A DNA stretch of 64,000 nt. Source: Meandrina meandrites. Taxonomy: Eukaryota > Cnidaria > Anthozoa > Scleractinia > Meandrinidae. Position numbers and translations under genes: made by a program. Below are positions 54,201-64,000 of this stretch, piece by piece. How positions within the stretch are numbered: the first letter of the stretch is position 1; every line of letters starts with the position of its first letter. The notes under the pieces are model-generated. The model was not told the origin of the DNA. It ran no database searches and worked only from the letters and a program-made list of their open reading frames with translations. The stretch is from positions 32,515,805 to 32,579,804 of the forward strand of contig OY855908.1 in assembly GCA_963693305.1 (NCBI GenBank), given 5' to 3'.

Positions 54201-57165
54201 TACGTGACAAGTCAAAACAAACAGTTTACTGTAGTCCAGAACATAAAATATATTTTGAAGCAGCGTCGTGCGAACTTTTTCTTTTCTTTTATATTACACA
54301 AAACGTGTCAGTTCAGTTCAGGTTCCGCTGGTTTTCACAATGTCGTGCTTCTTAACTCCTTTTTCAAAATGTCAATAAACCTCTTGGCTCCCTTGACTTC
54401 CCTATTCTGTAATTAAATTTGATTAAAATGTACACTGCATGAATGGAAAAGCATTCAACACCGACTATTTTGCGTTATGCAAAATAGGAGTTAAGATGGG
54501 GCTTTTGTCCATTCCTGTTAAGTCCATTCCTGTTAAACTATTAATTTATGCATGAAATTTGTATTTTACGCGTCTTAAACGCGTCTTCCCGTGTCTCCCC
54601 TGCTACGTATCGTTTTGCACCGAAGTCGCACTATTGCGTTCTGTTTATATATTTGGGGGATAGTACAGAGGCATATGTTTGCTCTAGATTTGATCGATAA
54701 TCCATATTATTTAATTGTTTTACCATTCGTTCGTAGTCTTCGTAAATTAAACGGGGTTGACAACTTCAGTTACTACAAAGTTTGCATTTTGAACATACCT
54801 TTCGAAGAGCGTCGTGACTAAATTCAAAGGAATTTAATTTGCGTCGAGGTGGCGAATAATGCGAATCGTCTCGAATCTTCGCCAAAATGTTGATTATTGA
54901 TTCACAGTTAACACTCGAGCACTTTTTTTGTTGACTTATTAGGCGTCTCGATTTTGACCAGTGCTAGCGGCGTTGTTGCCACGTGTTGTCTAAGATCGAA
55001 TCAGGAACGAAAACTGTGACCTCAAAAAAAAGCGACTTTGTACACGTATTTTCCATCGGGTGCATATATACAGCATAAATTAAAAGCTGATTTCCAGCCC
55101 GTACTGCGCAGTCGCGGAGTTTGCTTCCTTTTTTGTTTTGAATTCGTTGCTGACGTCACACTTCGGTAATAGCGAAGATGAAGTTTTTTAGTCCGCCAGA
55201 ACGGGTCGTTTCGTTCAAGAATGCTCGATGAGTTCAAACGTCGTTTTTTTGAATAGCGTGGATGTTCTTCTTGTCGTTATTATTGTTTTGCAAGGACATC
55301 TAGTCCTACAAATGAAGAAAAAGGTACGTTTGTTCCAGAATTTTTATCTTTGCCAGTAAACATTCTTTCGTGCGAGGCTCACATAAACATTGCAGTCGGA
55401 TATTGCGCAGTACGGACTGGAAATCATCTTCAAGTCGATAAAAATTGTTTTCTTAGTGTGTTATAACCTAAAATTGAACTGTTGATTTGCGAAATTTCCG
55501 TGGCTTGTTCAAGTCTTTCTCTAGTTATCTGCTGGTTGGCTGATTTCTTTGGCGGGAAATTAATAATCTTTCTACATGCCGTCACCCCGTGAATTGCGCG
55601 CGTACAGCGCTTTTTCCTGTTTTCATTTTTATGCAGAGGATCGGTAACTGTTGTTAGTAATCCTTCTATAAAATATTAAAACTGTCTAATTAAAGGTTTC
55701 CTTAAACGATTAGGTCGGTTTACGTTACTGATCAGTTGTTAACTCATCAAAAAGCTTGTAAAATTCTTTCTACTAGATAAGTCACGATAAGTAGATCTAA
55801 GTAACCTGAACATGTAGAAGGTCTAAGTATTATCGTTTCTTTCGGTTTACTGCTAGCTAGATAAATATTATGTCAAAGCGACTAATAAGTTAAAAAAAGA
55901 ATAATAATTAGTTCTCTACACAGCCACGTTTGCATTACATTTCTATAAATATTAGCTTTGTTGCGCGAATCAACAAACATTGTTAAATATACAAATTCAA
56001 TATTCTCTTGTTCAGTACAAGACAAGTAACTTTTTAGATTGAATTAATCGTAGTCGTGTATGTTTGATTATAATAACGGCTTAAAACGGCCGAAGACTTT
56101 TGAGTGTCGACCGTAAACGTTTGATTTTACTTTAGTGTAACAAGGGGGAACAAATCGAAACAAAGCGGAATTAAAAGAAAGCGTTATTGCCAAGACTGTC
56201 CGACCAACGTTCGGTGAAGTTCAGTTATGATTCCCGTCAATTCTGTTAATTGTGTTAATTAACCACGAGCAGTAATTAACTAAGCATTGAAGATTGTATA
56301 TTTGGTTTTAAATCGTGGATTCTCGCTTTCGATTGATCGAGTGTTACCCCGATCATCGACACAAATTTTGTCGGCGGTGCGTTTGCAGATTAGTCCGGTT
56401 CGACCAAAATTTGTCAAGTCACAACAAACCATCCGCACTTGTAGAGCGTTGGTCATGACAAAAACTTTGTCAAAATAAACAACTTTTATGCTAGTGCGGA
56501 TAGGCTCTAACTAAGCATTGGAGATTGTATATTTGATTTAAAAGCATGGGTTCTCGCTTTCGAATAAGAGCTTTTTATTGAGTTCAATGAAGCAGAAAAA
56601 CAAGGGATAAATAATGAACAGGACGAGCGGAAGTCTGAAGTGTACAGGTGATGTCAGAATCGATACATTTTGCTCCGTTAACAAAACAGTCGATTTCCCG
56701 TCTTGACCAAACATGTGCAAAATTACGTTAGTTGATTGGCAAGAAGGGAAAGGATACTTATCACAGAAACTCCAAAGGATTTGTCCTCATCTAGAGGCCG
56801 CTTTTCAGAAGTACGGAAATAGCATCATGTGCAGTCATTCTTCAGCCTGTGCGCGACCATTGTCTGTTTGTCTGTCGTTATATATTGAGGTTTTCCACTA
56901 TAAGGCCTTTTGTATTCTAACCATTAAGTCACCAAGAGACAATGCTTCAAATGTATAGTTTCTGAAATGTTTGGATAAGCTTAAGCTCGAGAAAAAACCC
57001 GTTACCGTGAATTTATTAACAATGATAACACGTACTAGACTTTATACTGCTTTCATCAAGACTCGACTTATTTCCTCAACTGATCCTTTTTGCAGTCCAA
57101 TTGCATACTCGAATTTATATTTTCCACGTACGAAAAGAAAAATTTATCCTGCTCTTTTAACGAGC
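54201..57165. other. Intergenic, one weak exon candidate
   Basis: Mostly A/T-rich. At 55228-55323 an ATG-led frame of 32 codons (containing VDVLLVVIIVLQGHLVLQ, signal-peptide-like) ends at a GTACGT donor, but I find no partner exon. The word AAGCATTG(A/G)AGATTGTATATTTG occurs at about 56283 and 56515, a local duplication. Otherwise nothing seen. Confidence 0.4.
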
Positions 57166-60100
57166 ATGGCTATTTTTTACTGCTTGTCTGTATTCCTCGT
57201 GGCATTCTTAATGCCGATGACACAAATTTATTCTCAAGGTAAGACATTCTGTTACATGTAAACTTAAAAAAATGTTTTCATAAGTCGGATCTGAAATCAG
57301 TAATGCCTGATAAATTTTCCACTAGCTAAAAATATTCTTCCTCGCGGTATTAGTTCCGGGTAAATATCAACTTACATCAGCTCGAATATTTTTTCTATAG
57401 TTCACATACCATAGGACTATAAACTTGACTCACACATTCCTTTATCTAAGAAAAAAAAAATGCACGCCTTCTAAGAGTCAAACACGAACTTGTCAGTTTC
57501 ATTTCTTTTGTTGCTTCTTTCGTTTTACAGTAATGATGTATCTGAAATACGCTATTAGCACAATTGATCACCTTCTGATCGTTTTCGTAATTAAATATTT
57601 ATACATGTTAGGTACCCGATTATATACATTTCCAACAGACGTTCTTAGAGTGTTTGTAGAACGTTTCTTTTTGTTATGGTTGTCTATATTCCTCGTAAGA
57701 TAATTCTCCAGGTTCTCAGTATTAATGATAAGAAGTAATTCTCGTGGTGAGATGGTTAAACTTAGGAAAATTATTATGCGTATCAGGATCCTGAAAAGAA
57801 AAATAGATTGGATAATTTGATTTATCGTCCGCCTGTTAGATTCTTCACTTTTGCATACATGTAAACTGATTCGTTCTTGCGCATAGCTAGGTAACTATTC
57901 ACTCACATCTAAGGTAAATACAAAGTGAAATTGTTTCTTTATTATAAAATTTCACGCACACAACACTAGCATTAGCTTCAGTACAACATAAACGTTTTGA
58001 GCCAAAGACGTTCATTTTTACTGGTAGTTTTGTCGCATAACTTTGGACTCTCTTTCAGTCATATAATAGAAATCGTGAACTTATACTATACGGAACTAAA
58101 CTAAATTTGATTGTTGCTGTGCTCAGTCTTAAACATAAATACTTTTAGGAATTTTTGTTTTGAATTACTAAAGGAGTTCAGCTTCTTGTCATTCAATGTT
58201 TTAGGAGTATGTCCAAACAACTGGATTCACATGCAAAATTCCTGTTACAAGTTCTCTTCCAAGTCCTTGAATTGGAATGCAGCAAAATCCGCCTGTGAAG
58301 CACTCGGATCCAAGCTTGTCGTGATAAATTCACAAACTGAACAACAAGCACTTGACTCAAAAATACCAGACAGTCAGAGGACATGGATTGGTTTGTACAG
58401 GAATCCTAAAGACAAGTCTCGCTGGCTGTGGGTTGACGGATCACGTCCAACGTACACTTATTGGCTTAGCGGAGAACCTAACAATTCTGGGGGTAGTGAG
58501 GATTGTGCAGAAATGTTTCAAAAAAGTCATAAAGGTCATAAATGGAACGATATACCATGTGCAGCTTCTTTTCCGTACGTCTGCGAAACCAAAGGTAGGT
58601 CAGAAAACATCACATGTTTCGTATCATGAATTTTGATCGAATGCGGAGACATGTCGTTTTTTCGAATTGCTCGCTACACTCGCTACACTCGCTACACTCT
58701 TTTAAAACACCCTTTCGTTACAAAGGTTTTGATGTTTCCCCTCCTATTGATTGAAAGCTTTGTTCAAGTTTTGTTATTTTATCTCTTTTCTTAAGCCAAT
58801 TGGTGCCAAAAGCTATCTCTGGCAAGTGGCGTGCAAGTTTCACCTTCTCACTGTCTCTCGTCCAATCAAAAGTATGGATCAACTTGTTCTTTTACTTGCG
58901 CCAGTGGATACCAGCTCAGTGGTCCTTCGTCTACTCAGTGCGGACGAGGTGGAACCTGGAGCGGACAAGTGAACACAGTCAGCTGTAAAGGTAGGATTTG
59001 CTTGCGCAATATTCCATTCTTAAGTACACACTGGTGCCTTCATCAGTTAAAAAAGAAGAAAAACAAGCATTGAAATTGGGTAGGAGGCATCGTCCCTGAC
59101 ATTAACTATAGAGTTATTATTATGTTGTAATGTCACTACCATATACCTTAATTTAATACGATGATGTCTACAATTACAAACAAAACAAACGAATCAAACC
59201 TTTTCGTCATTTGTAACATTGGTTGATAATTCCATCGTGGGAATGGATCTCTGGTCAGTGGTGACTGCATTTTTCTTACCATAAATTTATATTATTAGGT
59301 CCTTTGTCTTTTAAGACTTTGCCAGATGTGTGGGCGGGACCCTCATGAAATAACATATATGGCATTCTGGTCTCGATCTCGAGGACGGAAAGAAGTGAAG
59401 AAGTTTCATTCTCTCTTGCAGTGGACAGCGTTAGAAGACAGTAGGAGTTTTGCCACCGAGCAAGTTTTGCTGCGTGGGAGCGATTCTGTTATTTAACATA
59501 TCGCGGTTCCACTAAGTAAACAGTCCTAACGAAGCACATGCAATATTAAAAAGTTGATCTGTCTTTCGTTGCCGACTTAGTCGTCGTATTGGACAGGTGT
59601 TTCGTCTCCCCAACGTTCATTATTTTAATAATTTAACGTAAAATAGAAAGAGGATTTACCTCACCTCACCTACCACGTAACGCCTAATGAGCGAAAAGGA
59701 CCTGGTCATCGTGGTCAATAAAAAAGTCATTGACTGGAAAACCTTTAAATTTAAACATGCAACGTCGCTTTGAGTTTGGTTACTTAAGCGTTGTTCAAAT
59801 TAGTGTATGTATTTCGTCTTTTTCCCGATTTGATATTTGATTATGATCTATTTCGTGTGGGGTAAATGGTCAGTGGACGAATAGTGCTAAGTTCGTTTCA
59901 TGCACTGGTGAGTCCACTATTAAATATAGCGCTTTATTATAATATCTAGCTAATTACTCTTTCTTTTAGACATTGACGAGTGTGCTGGGTCAAATGGAGG
60001 CTGCAGTCACAAGTGTGTTAATACTGTAGGAGGCTACAAATGTGAATGTCCAGACCCGGAACTGAGCTTAGCATTGGCTAACAAGACATGTCATGGTAAG

Positions 60101-62818
60101 TATCGACTTGCATTTTTAATGTGAAACATTCAATTTAGTTTCTTAAATTAAAAACGCACCATTGGACCTCAAGTATTTATTTCTGTCGCTCCCTAGAGCT
60201 AAAATACAAATGCCTTAACTTTTAAAACTAGCTATTCGTTCATGCGTTTCTTCACAATTCCATGGTTTCTAAGGCGGTAGCATTGTCATCAAGTTTGGTT
60301 TTACAGATTCATTTTATTTTGCCTTTACTGTGTATAACTTGCTTTTCAATTACTATGTTTATATTTTTAGCTCCAGGTGTCGATGTTCAGTGCAACAGGG
60401 ACAATATGACCATCATCATTCCCAAGTCCCTCCTCCGTGGTATTGACCGTGAGCATCTTCGGCTCCTGGACACCACATGCAAAGCTAAAGAAACAAGCGC
60501 TCACTTCTCTCTAACAACTCCGCTGACTGGCTGTAACACAACACGCAGGCACAAACCTACAGCTATCGTTTACTCAAACACAGTCTTGGAAATCCCTGTG
60601 GCTGCTGAGGGTGTCGTGACACGCGTGCGTGAAATAGAAGTACAGTTCAGCTGTTTCTATTCCAAGTATGGCGTGGTATCATCAGTTGGTTGGAAGCCAA
60701 GTAACAGAAAACTTGTGTTTAGTGATGAAGGCAAAGGAAACTTTACACTCTCTCTGAATATGTTTCCTGACAAGAGATTCGTGAGTCCTTACACGAAGGA
60801 TGATTTCCCTGTTGCTGTGGTGCTGCGCAAACTTCTGTTCTTTGAGGTATCAGTGACATCAGGTGACAAGCAGCTGTCAATCATAGCAGATCGATGCTAT
60901 GCCACGCCCACTCAAGATCAGAAGAATGCCTTGAAGTACGAGTTTATCAGAAAAGGGTACGTGAAGAATAATTTATCATTATAGTAACCTTAGTGTTGTA
61001 GGCTTTGGTTGTAAGAACAATTCACCACAACCAATATCAGGGTAATAGTTTTACATATTTAATTAAACGTTTGCTCGGGTAATGTTCTTTATGCAGTCAG
61101 AAGCTTTTTCAACATTCAAAACATGTATACACTGAATTAGGTTATTTATTTGCTTAATTGAAAACATTACACAAACGATGTCTGTGGTTTATTTGAACTT
61201 TGGCCTACTGCTATATAATTTGTAAAACAAAAACAAAACCTGCTTGAATGGGCCCTTTAATTTACAGCTAACAGTGGCATGGTACAAAAGCACACCTTAC
61301 TGGAGAGAAATCTATGCGCTGGGACATCGAAAAAAAGCGACTTCAACGAGTCAAGCTTGGCTTTTATTTGTGTTTCTTGAAAGGTATTCTTGGTTAGCAT
61401 GTGACGTTATAAAATTCTAAACTCAAAACTGCGAGCTCTTCTGAATCTATATCTACACTAGGTTGAAGATGACCTAGAAAAAATCTCTTTGCAAGTTTTC
61501 AGTCCTGTAGTATCTTTCGCTTCAAAAATACACCATTTTAAATTTCCGAATTTTAACCTTGCGTGACACAAAGGCAGTGGCCGCGATAAAGCTGTACTGG
61601 TTGATAAAAGGTCTCCTCTTATGGTTTTCAGCACTTTAAGCATTCAAAGTCTTAGGAGATGAGTTTATACGCATATATATGAGCTTACGAGCGAAGAGAA
61701 AGCGCTTTCATCGCAAAAAAGAATTTCAGATGGCTTGGCTGATTTGCAGCCGCCATGTTGGTGTACCAAAGTTGTACACCAACATGGCGTTTCCATACAA
61801 AGCTCTATAAAGTTGCGTGAAACGTTTTGGCGAATAACTCAGAAACGGCGTACCACAGAGACCTGAGACTTGGAGAAGTTTTTCCAGTGTTTGTCTGTTA
61901 TAACATTTCATTTTCTTGGCTTCTATCACTGAACCGTTTCTAATTTTTGTGCAAACCAGCAATATTTGCCATTAGCGGCAAAGGGCACATTGCATGGGGT
62001 TGTGGACAAGAATAAAACCCATAATGCTTTATTTATCTCGCAGATGCCCGAATGACGTAACTGTCAAGTACCATTCTGCGCCTTCAGTCAGCGCACAGCG
62101 GTTTAGTCTGGAAGCCTTCAAGTTCATTGCTGACCATCCGTTTGTATTCGTTCACTGTCACGTGATTGTATGCAATGCAACCAATCCGGGCTCCCAGTGC
62201 GCAAAGAAATGTCCATCACGTGGCCGAGCAAGACGTGCAGTTAGTGATCACGTGACTGACGCGTATTCTTTGGCCCAGGGTCCTCTCCACTTGGCACGCG
62301 AAACACGAGAGGAAAAGCGCAGGATTGGTCTGGATAAAAGTGGTATGTAAACAGGATGGACAAGTAGTAAAGTTTAAAAATTTATAAATAACGCTTTTAG
62401 AACAAAAAAAACATTCGGATGCAGAGGACCACGCAACGAAGACTAAAACCACTTGTTGCCGGATCTCTTGTTAAAGAAACGCTCATACAAGACGTCAAGT
62501 TAAGTGCAGATAAAACCAAATTGATTGGCATTACAGCAGAAGGGCAAAATCTATTGGCCAATATTTCAACTAGCAGAGCTAGGCTTCTGCAGGGCCAGTA
62601 CAATAGTTTTATCTGCCTTTAAAATTAACAACCATGTGGTGCCATCTTAATTTTTGTTAATTGTGTTATTCATCCCTCTAGGTTCCAGTCCTACCTTCCT
62701 GATGTCTCTGTTTGTGATGTGTGTTGCCTGCTTGGCGGGAACAGTCCTGATGATCTTCAAGAAGTCACGTGACAGGCCTGCTGGGTATGCTGTGCTTGCC
62801 AGCGGTGACGAGGAGTGA
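57166..62818 (+). CDS. C-type lectin / CCP / EGF / ZP-domain membrane protein, complete, 7 exons
   Basis: Exons: 57166-57238, 58205-58594, 58796-58990, 59970-60095, 60371-60956, 62044-62342, 62682-62818; 1806 nt, 601 residues plus TGA. Residues 1-24 are a signal peptide ([18 protein letters not shown]). About 27-153 is a C-type lectin domain with EPN (mannose-type) and WND calcium motifs. About 155-219 is a CCP/sushi module, 220-261 a calcium-binding EGF ([16 protein letters not shown]), 262-515 a ZP domain. A furin-type RGRARR site lies at 516-521, a helix at about 562-582 ([20 protein letters not shown]), then a short basic-acidic tail. ZP proteins polymerise after cleavage at such a site, so a secreted, glycan-binding filament or matrix is a reasonable inference. 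Possible roles include epithelial surface, symbiont or microbe recognition, or skeletal matrix; none is shown here. The start is the only ATG giving a signal peptide with a phase-matched donor. Confidence 0.9.
58205..58594 (+). CDS. Single-exon C-type lectin domain (exon 2)
   Basis: One 390-bp exon, phase 1 at both ends, encodes the entire domain. It starts [18 protein letters not shown], continues [20 protein letters not shown] and TWIGLYRN, and carries [19 protein letters not shown] and [16 protein letters not shown]. Long-form cysteines (CPNNW, NSC, SAC, EDC, IPC, YVC) are present. EPN with WND predicts calcium-dependent mannose/GlcNAc/fucose-type binding by family rules. Confidence 0.93.
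58796..58990 (+). CDS. CCP/sushi module (exon 3)
   Basis: 195 bp, phase 1 at both ends: [18 protein letters not shown], then [20 protein letters not shown], then [17 protein letters not shown]. The four CCP cysteines and the tryptophan before the last cysteine are visible. Confidence 0.9.
59847..59907 (+). pseudogene. Relic of a second CCP exon
   Basis: The frame [19 protein letters not shown] ends at a perfect GTGAGT donor in phase 1, like the 3' end of a CCP exon. An in-frame TGA (59844-59846) and the lack of an acceptor upstream show that only the C-terminal half survives. It lies between the CCP and EGF exons of the lectin-ZP gene. Confidence 0.6.
60371..62342 (+). CDS. ZP domain (exons 5 and 6) with furin-type site
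   Basis: Exon 5 begins with the ZP-N strand [19 protein letters not shown] and includes [20 protein letters not shown], then the linker and ZP-C start ([27 protein letters not shown]). Exon 6 gives [15 protein letters not shown]-like [39 protein letters not shown] and RGRARR. Cysteine positions fit a ZP module. The intron 60957-62043 contains a hairpin repeat at 61751-61789 and nothing else recognised. Confidence 0.92.
61751..61789. repeat. 16-bp perfect hairpin
   Basis: CGCCATGTTGGTGTAC (61751-61766) and GTACACCAACATGGCG (61774-61789) are exact reverse complements with a 7-bp loop. Related GGTACACCAATATGGCC words occur at about 44570 and 49363. Confidence 0.85.
62391..62622 (+). other. Coding-like stretch in last intron of lectin-ZP gene
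   Basis: After a CTTTTAG acceptor at about 62390, phase-1 reading gives [20 protein letters not shown] and stops at TAA about 28 codons on. A different frame is open from 62419 to 62622 (67 codons). Neither is recognised. An alternative last exon giving a soluble form is conceivable but unsupported. Confidence 0.25.
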
Positions 62819-63265
62819 ATGCATGCGCCATGACTGGACTGGACAGACTTGAGGGTTACTCGAGCTTGAGATAAGCACTGAACTGCTGCAGGCGGGTTAT
62901 AATCAATTTTGTTAACTTTTTTCTGCTAAAAGAAAACTTCGTGCGTACCAACATACTGTAGTTGGTCAGCCTTCCCGACCATGAACAATACTACTATACG
63001 TACAAGCTTAAACTAAATAAGTACCAAAAAGTTGAGGCGATGAAATCTAAACCTATATTCTGAAAAATCAATTAACAATACGAAAACGAATATCAATTTT
63101 TTTTTTTACTGATTTAACTATTTCACGACTATATACGGCTTGTTTGATATGGTTAGAAAAGAATTCTGATTTTCGAACTGTTAAAATAGCTTACTTGAAT
63201 TGCATATCTCCAGCTCCAGTTTTCCCTCCTTCCATAAGTAGATACTGAATGGTCCCTAGAATAAA
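62819..63265 (+). terminator. Lectin-ZP gene 3' untranslated region with AATAAA
   Basis: The A/T-rich trailer has AATAAA at 63260-63265. Confidence 0.5.
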
Positions 63266-64000
63266 ACTTTTATCATCGCAAAACTCACCTTCTCTGAGTA
63301 AGCGTTTTTAACAGTTGTGGTGTTTTAGTTCAGTTTTGGAGGCCATTCACTAATCTATTTCTTACCGGATTTGTCAAAAAGAGTTGATTTTACTAAGACT
63401 GCTTGCTTTTTATCATTAAGTGTGGGTCATAGTCTCCAAGAAAATCTAAAATTTAGCAAATTAATCATTCTGTGTCGCAAAGTTAGGCGAACAGAGTGTT
63501 TCTTCAATTCCTTCTCCACGCCCTACCGTTAAAAATCAGATGGGGTTGAAAGGAAAAGAAATAAAATAAAAAAATAGCAGAAACGTTCGGTCAAATACAT
63601 ATTGAATTGGTCCAGTAAAACGTTTTGCTGCAGTATCCAATGGCTTAAGTAATTAACTAGTATTAAGGGTAACAGCTATTCAACATCAGATGGTCCGTGA
63701 AGCTTTGCAAGAATACTTTACACTTAAAAGCGAAATCATTTTGAATTGTGCTCTGACGGAAGTTGTTAATCATTTAACAACACTATCTTGTCTCAACTTG
63801 AAGCTTCCTCCTTATTGAAGCAAAACGTTTCAAATGTATGTGTTATAGACTGCAAAAAATGCGTCTAAGCGTCTTTACGTCTGCCACATTTGAGTGATCA
63901 ACACGTTGAGAACGAATGTTTTATGCTCACGGTTTAGATGAAATAATAATGAACATTGTAGTAATGATCACGTGGTGTCGGGAGCTTGGTGCTGTTTAAA
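63266..64000. other. Intergenic, nothing recognised
   Basis: A/T-rich sequence without exons, repeats or long open frames that I can support. Confidence 0.5.

Noticed and set aside
55228..55323. Signal-peptide-like first exon of another gene
   Set aside because: ATG, hydrophobic stretch and donor exist, but no partner exon with matching phase is found; kept only as a remark.

Overview
The window is animal nuclear DNA, most likely from an anthozoan cnidarian and probably a stony coral. I infer this from many short exons with GT-AG introns, a dense mix of short inverted-repeat elements (MITEs), tRNA-derived SINEs and LINE debris, and a modular lectin/CCP/EGF/ZP membrane protein. There is no operon structure and no prokaryotic signal. 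Species is not determined.

Three genes can be read through their splice junctions with consistent phases, all on the + strand. (1) Positions 175-15443 hold the last 22 exons of an unconventional class I myosin of the MYO1A/MYO1B type: end of the motor, about six IQ-type neck segments, and the TH1 tail; earlier exons lie left of the window. (2) Positions 24847-47723 hold a complete 25-exon WDR75 (UTP17-type) gene for ribosome biogenesis, about 859 codons. Its fifth intron contains a polypyrimidine tract of about 4.2 kb. (3) Positions 57166-62818 hold a complete 7-exon gene for a 601-residue type I membrane protein: signal peptide, C-type lectin domain, CCP/sushi, calcium-binding EGF, ZP domain, furin-type site, membrane helix, short tail. 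Every junction among its N-terminal modules is phase 1.

A fourth candidate at 49801-52467 resembles a small single-pass membrane precursor carrying one C-terminal EGF module. Two single-base-type frame breaks disturb it, so it is a recent pseudogene, a fast-evolving gene with sequence errors, or a wrong model.

Between the myosin and WDR75 genes (about 17.1-24.4 kb) lies a repeat complex. A minus-strand LINE (esterase-type ORF1, APE endonuclease, reverse transcriptase) is truncated at both ends and has the same 16-bp minisatellite on both sides (about 180 bp left, 1.6 kb right). A PIF/Harbinger-like DNA transposon is nested in its reverse transcriptase, and a second unidentified segment sits in ORF1. 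The very long open frames in the minisatellite and in the polypyrimidine tract are composition artefacts, not genes.

Other introns and intergenic DNA carry at least ten MITE-like or foldback elements (several with visible target-site duplications), several tRNA-derived SINEs, microsatellites and G/C homopolymers. The strongest leads for something little described are the lectin-CCP-EGF-ZP protein, the disrupted EGF-module gene next to it, and the minisatellite-bounded LINE.
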